Shown here: piece after piece, positions 23,936 to 35,927 of the stretch | Layout: every line of letters begins with the position of its first letter | How positions within the stretch are numbered: position 1 is the stretch's first letter | NCBI GenBank assembly: GCA_025330725.1 | Contig: JAIWND010000010.1 | Span: 372,001-436,000 of the forward strand | Direction of reading: 5' to 3' | DNA from: Chlamydoabsidia padenii | Lineage: Eukaryota > Mucoromycota > Mucoromycetes > Mucorales > Cunninghamellaceae | DNA: 64,000 bases | Notes under the pieces: model-generated | What the model saw: only the letters and a program-made list of their open reading frames with translations | The model's database searches: none | Told to the model about the DNA's origin: nothing | Position numbers and translations under genes: made by a program

Positions 23936-25699
23936 ATGACTCCAATCAAAACCACTGGTCTTATCTCTTCCCCTCTTCCCAAAATTTCAACTCCGACTGT
24001 CTCACATGCAACTGCCTCTCACCGCCATCTTCATTCCAATGATACGAGCATTGTCGATGTACTTGAATTAACAAAACGTCTACAGATTGCGGCTTCGTCC
24101 CCTAGGAAACGATCCTACTCATCATCCGCCAATCATAAAAATGCTACTCCTCCACCTCCCATCAGTATCTCCTCTTCAGCTTCATCCTCTTCATCCACCT
24201 CATTATCCCCTTCCTCGTCGATCTTATGCCCTCAACAGTTTGTTTTCAAACGACCCGAGTATAATGAATATTACCATCAGACGCATTTCCACCATCATCA
24301 TCATTTAGCAGCATCCCAATGGCTTTCTTTATTCAATGATCACACAATGCCCGCATCATCCACAAATTCAAAGACCGCCGAACTCACATTTGCCAACCAA
24401 TTTCATCATGATCTGGAAACCCGGTATGGGAAATGTGGTAAGTTTTTTTTTTTTTATTATATGCAAAAGCGTTATTTTTTTTCCTTTGAGGCATATTTGC
24501 CAACTGAGGATCATCACATATATTAAAAATAGAATGCTCCCCAAAAAAAAAAAATCACTCATGCAAAAAAAAAAAACTCGATTTTCAAATCCCGCCGCTC
24601 ACTCGTTCTCTCTCCTTCTCTCTCTCTCTCCCCCCCTTTTAGGTCGTTATATTGGTAAGGGAGCCGGTGGATCTGTAAGACTTATCAGACGTTCCAAAGA
24701 CCAATCCATACTGGCAGTGAAACAATTTCGAAAACAACTACCACACGAAACAGAAAAAGAATACACCAAGAAACTTGTCGCTGAATTTTGTATTGGATCT
24801 ACCTTGCATCATCCTAATATCATCGACATTTTGGATATGGTACAGGAAGATGGTCAGTTCTATCAAGTCATGTCCTATGCTCCCAATGATCTTTTTAATA
24901 TCGTCATGAGTGGTATGATGTCTCGGGGGGAAATCGCTTGCTGTTGGCGTCAATTACTGAATGGGCTGGATTATCTGCATGAATCAATGGGGATCGCGCA
25001 TCGGGATTTGAAATTAGATAACCTTGTTTTGGACCAATATGGTATTGTAAAGATCATCGATTTTGGTTGTTCTACTGTCTTCAAGTATCCTTTTGAATCA
25101 TCCTTCTTGATGGTAAAAGGTAAACATCATTATTAGAAAGAAGAAGAAAAAAAAAAAGAGAGAGATCCACGCTTGCTAATATTGTCATCTTTTCACCTTT
25201 AGGTGTCTGTGGATCTGATCCATATATTGCCCCTGAACAATACACTCAGTCAAAATATGATCCTCGACTATCTGATCTATGGTCTTGTGCATTAATATTC
25301 ATCTGCATGACCATTCGTCGGTTCCCATGGCGAGTGCCTCGTTTGAGTGATCGGTCTTTCCACATGTTTGCCCAACAGCGAGGTCTTTTACAGTTATTGC
25401 CAAGAGAATCACGTCCTGCCATGGCTGGTCTACTCGAAATCGATCCTCGCAAAAGATGGTCGCTCAAAACACTTTTACAAGATGATTGGGTAAGTCAGAT
25501 CGATATGTGTACCGAGCAAGAACCAGGGAAACAACATGTCCATCATGTCTCAACTGCTGCCAGTGATGGGAAACGCGATAATCTGGTCATCATGACATCG
25601 GAGCCTCCTGGTGTGGTTGCTGAAAAGGAAAGACGAAGGATTTCACAACAATGCCCTCCTGCTTGTCATCATCACCAGAATATAAATGTCTCAGCGTGA
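23936..25699 (+). CDS. Ser/Thr protein kinase of the SAT4/HAL4-HAL5 (NPR1-related) family
   Basis: Three exons: 23936-24437, 24643-25119, 25203-25699; 491 aa. The N-terminal 165 residues are Ser/His-rich and disordered. The kinase domain follows: glycine loop [12 protein letters not shown]-type lysine in LAVKQF, catalytic loop HRDLKLDN (about residue 287), DFG as IIDFGCS, and [13 protein letters not shown] in place of the usual APE segment. [13 protein letters not shown] and [13 protein letters not shown] are typical of this fungal-specific family, whose yeast members control potassium and nutrient transporters at the plasma membrane. No conserved C-terminal extension is seen beyond a basic/Gln-His tail. 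Intron 1 contains a second exact motif (24584-24594). Confidence 0.9.
24584..24594 (+). promoter_or_regulatory. Dispersed motif TTCAAATCCCG inside kinase intron 1
   Basis: Exact copy about 50 bp before the exon 2 acceptor, followed by a CT-rich polypyrimidine tract. It has the same extended sequence as the promoter copy. Confidence 0.45.
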
Positions 25700-26501
25700 T
25701 TTTTTTTTTCTTCTTCCTTTCCTTCCTTTTTTTTGTATGTACGCACACACCTTTTTTTACCCCCTTTTACATTTTCCTTTATACCTTATTACTTCAATAT
25801 AATTCCCCAGTATCCACTTTTATGGAATATAGAACGAGGTTTAGAACTATCTTGAGGATACTCATTTGACAACCTTGCTGCAAAGGGTGAAAAAAAAAAA
25901 AAAAAAAAGGAGGCGGGGATAAGTCTAAAAATAGGAGTTCATGCAGATGGGTCGGAGTTTTACAATCCCGATTTGTTCAAATGTGGATTTGACCACTTGC
26001 AGTATGTTATAATACTTGATGTTACTTGGATACTAATGAAAAAAAAAACAGCCCTTAAATAATATCGTGTCTTTTTTTTTTCTAACTGAATGAATCATCC
26101 GTTTAAATCAAAACTACATTCCTATTTGACAACCAAAAAGAAAACCAACTTAATAATCTCGTTGAACACGTTTCCCCCTTAATTTTCTTTCCTGTCTGTC
26201 GCTTTATTTTTCTACCGAATTAGTGTTAGCCTTACGTTGTATGCTCTTTTTCCTCCCCTATCAAAAAGAAACGTTCAAACCCCTTACACCCTCTAGGTGG
26301 TCACTCTGCTGTCGTTGTTTTGTCGCTTCTTTTTTCCCCATTTCCTCTTTTCCTCCTCTTTTCTTAAAAATCAATCCTATACCACCTTGTTATTTTTTTA
26401 TTTTTGCATATTAACATCGGTATTAACCAAAAACAATAACACTTTGAATGTACACCGATCTTGACTTGTAAAAGTAATATACTCTTCATTTCTCCTTTTT
26501 G
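25700..26501. other. Intergenic region
   Basis: 3' flank of the kinase and promoter of the channel gene. Contains A homopolymers, a TTTACAATCCCG variant near 25959 and pyrimidine tracts before the next ATG. No gene seen. Confidence 0.5.
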
Positions 26502-29500
26502 ATGGCTACTATTGATACAGTCTATTATGTACCAACATTACTTGGATTATCAACCACATTTGGTATATCTTGTGGTATTATATTTTGTTGTCATATTGGA
26601 TTTGAGGTCTTTAGGCACTTTCCTTCAATGCAATGCCTTTTTAATCCTCGCTCACGTCTGGCTGTGTAAGTGTCCTGCGGTCGGGATTTGAATTTTCAAG
26701 TGTCCTTTTTTTTTTTTTTTTTTTTTTTCAAAAGGCGGATTCGTTTTAACTTTTTCTTCTCTCTCTCTCTCTCTTTCCCCAATTACCATCACACAAGAAA
26801 TGCAGCACCTGTCTTACCAAAAGTACCTTTCTCTTGGTTATCTTACTCTTACTGGCTAGACGAAGAATATTATGTCAACAAGGTGGGACTTGACGCTACG
26901 ATGCATCTACGGTTTCTGAAGATGGCCGTCCAATTCTTGTTGCTCCAGTCAAGTATTGTTTGTCCCATCCTCATGTCTCTCCACTGGTCACGTAGCACCT
27001 CAGCGTCAGATGAAGAATCCTATCAGCAACAACAATCACAACACAACTTTGACTGGAATCCATTCAGCAATACTACGACCATTCCTGATAATGCACCTAC
27101 AGATCAGTTTCACAGCAATTCGACACTCTATCTTTTATCCATCGCCAACGTCCCCAACAAGCAATCGATCGTATGGGTGCATGTGGTATTACTCTACTTT
27201 ATCTCTCTTACTTGGTTGTGGCTCTTATTTGTTAATCACTGGCATCATCTCTACTTGTTACGTACCTGTCCTTCCACCGAAAAAACAACAGAGCTCATAT
27301 CACAAAAGCAACAACAGCATCATTCTCTTGCAAGGATCGCCACCGCCACCACTATTGCTAATACTACGAGAAACATACAAGATAATGACAACTCCACTTC
27401 GACCTCAACTCAACAATCGATCTCATCTTTTACTGAAGCAACACCGATGGAAACAGTCTCATTAACATCATCATCGTCCTCTTCTTCAACATCATCACTC
27501 TGTTTATCATCAGCATCTATACACCAACGATCCATTTTAATCACAAATATTCCTCACCCTTTACGAAACACGGCATCCCTCCAACATCATTTTAATGTGA
27601 CTCAAGTCGGCAGCGTCACTTCTGTCACATTGGTCTATCGTGCTGCAAGTCATGCATTGGATTGTGCTTTAAAACAACGACAACAGTGGGTGGATCGATT
27701 AGAAAGGCGATTGATCCTTTTAGGTCGGCAACTTCTCAATCAACAGCGACAACAGCAACAAGGTGAATCAGAAACAACAAGAGAAATAGATTGGTTGGAT
27801 GTACCGAGGAATCTTCAATTGCAGGGCTTACCTATGGATGACTTGCTGGCTTGGATGCATGATATTCGATTACTTGATAATGAAATCAAACAACTACGTG
27901 ATGCAAATCTCTCACCTCAATACTACAAACCAACTGGAACTGCCTTTGTGACATTCGAGTAAGTTTAAAATGATAATTATAAAAATAATAATGGCTAACC
28001 TGTACCTTTTCTTCTTCTTCTTTCTCTCTCTCTCTCTCTCTGATAGATCTGCTCATTCTGCTCAGATTTGTGCTCAAGCTGTGACATGTTGGAAACCTGG
28101 CGTTTTTGATACAACACTTGCTCCGGAACCAAGGGATATTATGTGGTCTACTCTACTGAGGCTCGGAAGAAAAGATAAACTGGTAGGCCGAATGCGACAA
28201 TGGATTGTGTTTTGTGCTGTCTGGTAAGATCACTTGTTAATATTTAATGTACATGGAATATAACTGGAAATAACATGTCTTTACTATTGTATTTATATAA
28301 TAAGGTGTTTGACTGTATTTTGGCTCTTTCCTATCTCATTCATACTGGGTCTTACATCGATCCAATCACTCTCACAACATTTTGGATTTCTCAGCTACTT
28401 CCTCAACACGTCTCTGGTGGTACGATCCTTTATTCAAAACATTCTCCCGACATTACTGGTTACCTTATTTATGAGTCTCTTGCCATGGATCTTATTAGGT
28501 AATATATATATATATATATACATCAAACAAAGAAGGAAAATGTTGACACACAAACTAACCCGTCTTTATCTTTTCATAGAGATATCGAAACAACAAGACT
28601 TTATATCTTATTCTGAACTTGAAGACTGTGTCCTTGGTCGATACTACCACTTTGCTATCTTCAACGTGCTGATTGTGTTTTTACTTGGAACATCCTTCCT
28701 ATCAAGTATGCTCGATGTGTTATACGAACCAGCCAAGATCATCCAACTACTCGCCAACTCATTACCTCAAGGTGCAAACTTCTTCCTCAACTATATCCTC
28801 TTCAACTCGGCGACTCATGGCATGGAACTGATCCAGTTGGGTTCTCAATTGTTTGGCCATTTGATCTTCACTTTGCCTGTATTCTCAAAAACTCCGAGAA
28901 TGTTAGCCAGGTACACCTCTCCTTGGTCTTTCCCTTACTATTACTACTATCCCAATCACATTCTTATCTTGGTCATCACTGTCATCTATTCTGTCATTCA
29001 ACCACTGATCTTGATCTTTGCTCTCTTCTACTTTTCTGTGGCACTGGTGGTTTATCGGCATCAATATGCATTCTGTTATATTCGCAAATTCGAATCTGGT
29101 GGCTCACGACATTATCGGCGCATGGCTCGTTACACTTCCGACGGATTGCTCATTTTCCAGTTGACCATGGTGGGTTTACTCTATCTAAAAGGTGTATTAT
29201 CAGCGGCCACTGCCATTCTGCCTTTGATTGTGTTTACGATTTGGATGAAGGTGAAGCTTACTCGACTATTTGGACAACGTGCGAAATATCCTTTTGTTGG
29301 TCAACTGAATTCACCCACGGCGACTGCAGCAACATCACCTTTGGTTCATGCGAATGGAACGGACAACAATAATGGACGAAGTACTCTCTCATCGACTTTT
29401 AGACAATCAAATAACCGACTCTCCACTGAACTAGGGGCACAGAAAGCATTATCTCCAGCACCAACGACGTTCCTATCTAAAGCCTTTGTCTGCTTCAGTT

Positions 29501-29997
29501 TATGGGTTGATGATGTATGGAAGTTCTCGTATCTTCAATCTTGGTGGAAACATGGGCGTTATGCAACTCAAAAGGAACAACAGCATTGGTCTTATATGAC
29601 ATTCACGCAGCGATACCGACCATCATCTACTGTCATGGTGGATTTACCCAACAAGCATCAAGACAGTAATGAAAAGCACACTTTTACGGCTCTGGATATG
29701 AAATCAGTCGAGAAAACCACCATCCATACTCTACCCACCAAAGCAAGACCACAACACCAACAGCAATATCAAAACTATCAGATACCAGAATGGGACACCC
29801 ACTATCAAAATGACGGATTCTCGCTATATAACGAATACACCCATCCCTCCATCATCACACCATTAGATCACAGGCTCTTTTTACCCAAGGATCCAACAAT
29901 ACGAAAATGGAAACTGTCACAATGCACTCTGGTCTCTTTGGTTGATTTACAATGTGCATTTGATGGAATAGCGGAGGCCGATGGTCTTCCTGTCTAG
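26502..29997 (+). CDS. CSC1/TMEM63-family osmosensitive cation channel
   Basis: Five exons: 26502-26665, 26798-27958, 28047-28223, 28305-28498, 28580-29997; about 1037 aa. It has the family order: an N-terminal helix (YVPTLLGLSTTFGISCG), the FNPRSRLAV loop, WLDEEYYVNKVGLDATMHLRFLKM, a cytosolic RRM-like insert (SILITNIPHPL), and the pore block (WCLTVFWLFPISFILGLTSIQ, RYYHFAIFNVLIVFLLGTSF, ANSLPQGANFFLNYILFN). The product is a plasma-membrane stress-gated cation channel. The cytosolic insert and C-terminal tail are Gln/Ser-rich and longer than usual. Intron 4 (28499-28579, 81 nt) has no stop in frame, so its retention would add 27 residues. Intron 1 carries a CGGGATTTGAA motif (26682-26692). 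Confidence 0.93.
26682..26692 (-). promoter_or_regulatory. Dispersed motif (CGGGATTTGAA) inside channel intron 1
   Basis: Reverse-orientation exact copy 17 bp after the intron 1 donor. Confidence 0.4.
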
Positions 29998-30381
29998 TTT
30001 AATTGTAGAATAGTAACACACCTTACCCCTTCTCTCCCCCTCCCCTTTATATATATATTTAAAATCTTGTAATAAAATGAAATAGTACCTACTTTGACCC
30101 AGTTTATGCTTTTTTTTTTTTTTAATATGTATGGAACCAGTATGATGTCATTTGAATCCATAGGCTCTTCTTCAAGTCTTCATCCCTTTGTTTCACTTTT
30201 ATGTCCCTTTCCCATTAAAGGCTATCACCGACGAGACATCTCCTCATTGACTGTCCGTTTTATATTTAGACATATCGGTATATTTCACTCCCCGACTGGT
30301 CCCTTCAAAAGTGCATCATCCGAACTTTTTTCTTTTTCTTTCTTCTTTCTCCTACTTTATTTTATTTTATCTTGCTCAACT
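29998..30381. other. Intergenic, tropomyosin promoter
   Basis: AATAAA near 30070 for the channel gene, then a pyrimidine-rich leader up to the tropomyosin ATG. No copy of the dispersed motif. Confidence 0.5.
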
Positions 30382-30935
30382 ATGGAAAAATTCAAGGAAG
30401 TAAGTGTACTATGTTTTATGTAACAAACCAAAGTTTACTTGACGATTTTCAAATAATAGAAACTCAATGCTCTCCGTGCCGAAGCTGATGAAGCTACTGT
30501 TCGAGCCGATGAACTTGAAGCCAAGGTGAAACAACTCGAATCCGAACATACGTCCAAGGACCATGAACTTCTCTCTCTACAGATCCGTGTCAAGAATTTG
30601 GAAGAACAATTGGAAAAGACTGAAGAACAACTCAAGACAACATCTACAAAGTAAGTACCAGGTTGGAAAGAAGGGGGGGTGGACTACAACAAGAGTCGGG
30701 GAGGGCGAACGTGTTTTAAAAAAGGGGTGTGTATATGTGTAAAGAAGGAGCCTACTAATAATGACTTTTTAGTTTCAATGAAGCTGATATCAAGGCCGAA
30801 AATATTGGACGCAAGGTGGATACTTTACAAAAGGAAATTGAAGAACGGGAAAGTCAACATGAAGAACTCTTGGAAAAGTATAACCATGCCAAGACGGAAC
30901 TGGATGAACTTGCTCGTCAATTTGATGAAATGTAA
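30382..30935 (+). CDS. Short tropomyosin
   Basis: Three exons: 30382-30399, 30460-30650, 30773-30935; 123 aa, continuous heptad coiled coil. The start MEKFKEKLNALRAEADEA resembles fungal tropomyosin Cdc8, and the C-terminus (KYNHAKTELDELARQFDEM) matches the family end. It should wrap actin cables as a dimer. Fission yeast Cdc8 has 161 residues and yeast Tpm1 199; this one lacks roughly one 40-residue actin-binding period in the middle. I looked for a missed exon in both introns and saw none with clear splice signals and coding character. Confidence 0.85.
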
Positions 30936-31213
30936 CTAGGTTACCCTATAATAGTATATCCACCTAGTTTAGTTATTTTATTCCCATACTTTATTTCATT
31001 TTGTTTTATCTCTTTATATTGATTTAATAAACGAAATACATATCTCTTCCTCTTTGACTCTAATGCATCACGCAGATGGTTACTACGCTGAATTCAAATC
31101 CCGCTTTTTTTTTTTTTTTTTTTTTTTTTTAGCTCGTCGGATGAATCAACCTTTTTTCTTTTTTTCTGTCTCTTCTCTTGTTTTTTTTCCATCCTCCCCT
31201 TCTTTTACTGTTT
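30936..31213. other. Intergenic, SANT gene promoter
   Basis: AATAAA near 31027, then the exact motif at 31093-31103 and a T run of about 25 before the next gene. Confidence 0.5.
31093..31103 (+). promoter_or_regulatory. Dispersed motif TTCAAATCCCG
   Basis: Exact copy 111 bp upstream of the SANT-domain gene start codon. Confidence 0.5.
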
Positions 31214-34200
31214 ATGAATGCAAACGACTCTAATCCACCAGAATGTACTCACACACGCTCACCTTCACACTCACCGTCTTATGATCGACAGTCTCCACGT
31301 CATTCATTACACTATAATTCATACAACAACCAACGACCTTACACTGATATGACAACTGCCATTGACGATTATTGGAAATTGAAGGAAAAGGGACACTCAA
31401 GTCAACTACAAGATGATAGACATGTGCGGAAAAGGTAACAACAGAAAACAGAAAATAGTGGAGAATAAAACTAACCTTAAATTGTTTTTATCGTAATGGT
31501 GAACAGGCATAATCCATCTTATTATCGTGACGAACCTCCTACGTACCAGTATACATCTTCTAGTCTATCAAGAAACTATAACAAACCTGACTCATCTAAT
31601 GGAACACCCTCGTACTATAAAGGTAAGGATAAACTTGACAATAGAATAATAATATACTCAGGCACTTAAACCCCCCCCCCTTTTTTTTTTTTCTTCTTTC
31701 TTTTGACTATAGACGGTTTTGAAACACCTCCAACAACTACAGCCAATCCTAATGACGATAATAACAAGAATATACCAACCGCCAACACTTCTGGAAATAC
31801 TGTTTGGCAGGATAGAGATTATCGTTATCGTGTCAACAATCCTAGCTGGTATCATAATAGGTAAAGCACCCAAACTATATTCTACCACATAATACTCACA
31901 TCCCTCCCGTTCACTTTTTATAGCACTCTTGGCTCTTTTGACGACCGACCGACGGTTTCCTATTATGATCGCGACGGTGTGGGTGAACCTTCACAATACT
32001 CTTCTTCTGACAGGTGTCGCTCTGCTGTCCGAAATGGTGTCACTGATCGAAGAAATGCAAACTGGCGGGAAACTGCTTCCTCCAATGGTGATGATAAATC
32101 TACCGATACAAATATGGATGTCATTGATCATGGTAGTCAACAATCTCAGTGGCGTGTATCAGGTATGTTGTGTCTATCTCCAGAAATAGGTATACCAATT
32201 AACTAACATATTTTCTATTTTTATAGTTGTAGAACAACTTGGAAGTTTGGATAGCATTCATCGACATGACACCAAGCTAATCACTCAACAATCAGATGGT
32301 GTCACAATGAAATCAAAGACTCTAGGTGGTGATGTATCAATGGACGATGATTCGATGATTGCGACTTCTCCACCTTTAGCACATCAGGCACCAACATTGG
32401 AAACAACGCCAGTATTCTCGTCCTCATCCACCAGTCCAGAAAACTCTATCACCAAGTCAGCAACAGCTTCTTCTTTTGACATATACCCACCCGATTATGT
32501 ATCACCAACAGCAAAATTGATCACCACTATCAACAATCAAGTGTCTTTGGCATCAACGACAAAAGGTAAAGAGGAATCGACTACATCCAACTCCAAGTCA
32601 TCACATCACAAGCACAATGTAACCTCTCAACGAAATCTATTTGTATCTTCTCTAAAGGACGACACCAAGGAAAACGCTGCACCTATTCTTGATGAAAAGA
32701 ACATTTACAACTCTGCCATGTCTCAGCAACAAATTGTCCTCCGGATCGACGAAATTGAAAATGACATCACCAAGTATGAAAAAATGCTTTCTAATATCAA
32801 CAAGCGTCAAGTCGAACAAAACCACCAGCAATCGGAGGAAGGATTGATGTCTGATACAAAAGAGGATACCAAGGACGATGACATTGTTGATGAAGAAACT
32901 GCTAAAAAACAAATCTTACAACAAATGATGGATCAAGATTGTCAACCATTGGTTGATATTCAGCACCCTCCACCAACAATGCGGCGACAATCTCAGGTTC
33001 TAATGGATCAAATACGAACCCATGGTACTACTGTCGACAGAACTCTCTATGATCAGGTCATCTCAGCCAATCAACGCCTGGCCTTGAAAAACTCATGCAT
33101 GAAGACTGGGTGGCAAGGCAAACTGGACAATGGTTGGTACGACAATTCTAATTGGGCTGCACCTATTTATGACAAGCTAGAAGATTATCCGTGCTACAAG
33201 AAGAATCTACTGACTTTTGACAAGCTCAAGGTATCAATCTCCACTCACTTGGTCAACAGGAATAAAAGACTCTTACAAAAGCAACATCGTCTCAAACGCG
33301 AATTCAAAAGCATCTACATTCAATGGAGGAATAAGAATAGGGCGCTCGATCGTAGACGGGATCAAGAACGTCAGAATAGATATGGTGGATACAAATCAAG
33401 GCGAGCTCATGGTGCCGAAGGAAAGACTGAAGAATACACTGATGGGGTCATATTTACTGGAAGCCGAGATGCATTACGCTTTGGTGATGATGATGATGAT
33501 GATGATGATGGTGCTACTCTACCTTTTGGATCTGGAAATGGCTGGGCGTCAGATGTGGTGCACTCTCAAACTGGTTTATTAGACACTACTCAAACCTTGG
33601 ACAATGCGGATATACGAAACCCCGAACTTCGTGCAGCTAAAACAACAGCAATCATTCCACCTATGATTTTGGACTCCAAAGGACGTAGTCGGACGTTTGA
33701 TAACTATAGTGGTCTGGTGAAAGATCCTTTGGCGTACTATCTCAAAGGCGGTACGGAAATTCATGACTTGTGGAATCAACAAGAGATGACAGCATTTATG
33801 GAAAGCTACATGCAATACCCAAAGCGATTCGACAAAGTGGCTGCTGCTGTCGGAACCAAGACGACTGATCAATGTATTCTCTTTTACTACAAGAAAAAGA
33901 CCAAGATTGACTTCAAGGCTCTGATGCGAAAACGGAAACGAGGCAAAAACAGAAAAAGGGATAATCTCGCGGCTGCAATCAAACGAGCATCAGGTGATAC
34001 TTTTACAACCACACGAAGAAATAAGAACAAGGGATCAGCACTCATGGCGGATATTGGACAAGCTCAGGTTTCTCAAAGAACCAAGGAAAAACAAACTAAA
34101 AGCAGAGAACAACGGGAATTGGAAAAGGACAATGCCTATTGGGAAGGTGTCGCCGAACGACGACGCAAAGCAAATCAACCTACTAGTGATTCTAATATTA

Positions 34201-35111
34201 CAACATCAACGGGGTACAACAGCACCGGTGACTCTAGCCTAAAACAAATGGTTGGCAAACGCAGAACTCTACGATCATCATTAACCAAACCTGATTATAG
34301 ACCATTGTTTCCCGATATATTGGAGGACGATCAATCAACAGTGCCACCAGCTCCACCAAAGCAGTCAACAACATCCAGTATCAACAACCATCAACACGAC
34401 TCTATCAAAAAAGACAAAGGGGCAACAGATGAAGACACAGTGGATATTGCACCACCACCATCATTTACTACCCCTCTCTCAGCTGTTGACAAGATCAACT
34501 CGACACGATCTGCACCACAAACAACCAGCCATCGACGATCAAGGACAATGTCCAGCCTGATCACTAAAAAGGAAGAATGGGCAAACGATTATTCAAATGC
34601 AACCGCACACCATACACCTACGCCGGATATAAAACGTGGATCAAGCTCCTCTTACTGGTCAGTATCTGAACGTGGCGACTTTATTCACTTTTTAAAGATG
34701 TATGGTCGGGACTGGACAAGGATTGCCAACAATATTATGACAAAGACGGCTACTCAGGTGCGAAATTATTATCACAACAATGAAGCAAAGATGGGATTGG
34801 ATAAGTTAGTGAATCGGCACGAAGAATGTCAACCTATACCATCACACACGGATACTCACACTTACAATACCGCACTTGGATGGAACCATCAGCAGCCACC
34901 ACTGGGATCTGCTTTCGACCTTGTCAAATCAAAATCTAACGAAACCAGTGTCAATCAACACCCTCATCATCGCCCTCTACTTGGTCCTTCTGGTCGTGAT
35001 ATACTAAACCCGTCTTCATCAACACCGGCGACTGTGACACGAATATCTGATCTACTTAATACCAGCGACGAACCTTCAATAGATAACTGGGAAACTTGGT
35101 TTGGCCTTTAG
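31214..35111 (+). CDS. N-CoR/SMRT (Snt1)-like SANT-domain corepressor
   Basis: Five exons: 31214-31434, 31507-31622, 31713-31860, 31924-32162, 32227-35111; about 1202 aa. Most of the protein is low-complexity Ser/Thr/Asn. Conserved parts are a helical block near residues 510-620 (DRTLYDQVISANQRLALKNS, then basic helices), SANT1 near 750-820 (LWNQQEMTAFMESYMQYPKR, CILFYYKKK) followed by a very basic helix, and SANT2 near 1050-1100 (WSVSERGDFIHFLKMYGRDW, QVRNYYHN). This order is that of N-CoR/SMRT and yeast Snt1, scaffolds of histone deacetylase (Set3-type) complexes. A run of Asp codons (GAT repeats near 33485) lies between the two. Nuclear corepressor function is inferred from the family. Confidence 0.88.
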
Positions 35112-35415
35112 TTTAGTTTACCCCCCCCCTCCACTTATATATATAGTATATTATCATTTTGTAAAAACATACTTCCAATTAATTAATAAACATGTACTTA
35201 AACAATCATGACATCATGCTGTGTGGCAATTGTGCTTTTTACTTTTATGTTTGGATGACACTTTTTTTATTGCTGAAGGGGTTATTTATGCAGATCACAC
35301 AATAAAGATCTGGATTTAAAGTCCCGACCGCATTTGCCTAGGTGGTACCACATCTATTCACTATACATGAACCGTGTAACACTGTATTATAACGCTTACT
35401 TGGTGTAGATTAAAC

Positions 35416-35477
<62 letters not shown>

Positions 35478-35927
35478 CTAATACCGTTCGTGTGTTAATT
35501 TCCTATACAGTGAAACCTGGGTATCATACGACTTGTTTTGCATGACTTCCTACTGTTGTTGGAATCGGGGGTTTCAATCTCCCCTCTTTTTCAATGCCTG
35601 AACCACACAATATGACACATCCAGTGAAAAGTTGCGTGGAAGCACTATCTTGGAAGCGATTATACAATGCTTTCTAGATGTATTAATAAAAGCTGTATTT
35701 AGTCAAAGAACTTGTCAAAAGTGCTTTTGTGTCCATCGACTCATCTGCCTTTAAAAATATAACACCACGCATCCGCATTTTTTCATTTTCCGCTATAAAG
35801 CTGAAACCCCTCTATTTTATTTCTTCGCATTTTTTTTCTTTCTCTCTTTTAGTATTTTTTTCCAATCCCTTGTCATTCATTACACCTCTTTTAAAAACAC
35901 AAATCACTCCACCAACTCGTAACAATC
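35112..35927. other. Intergenic with T60 homopolymer
   Basis: 3' flank of the SANT gene (AATAAA near 35185), degenerate motif (TTTAAAGTCCCG near 35316), a very long T run, and the phosphofructokinase promoter with pyrimidine-rich leader. Confidence 0.55.
35418..35477. repeat. Poly(T) tract of 60 bases
   Basis: Uninterrupted T60 in the intergenic region before phosphofructokinase, the longest homopolymer of the window. Exact length may be a sequencing artefact. Confidence 0.9.

Noticed and set aside
25002..25012. CGGGATTTGAA inside kinase exon 2
   Set aside because: It is the codons for the conserved HRDLKL catalytic loop, so coincidence with the motif is the simpler reading; not counted as regulatory.
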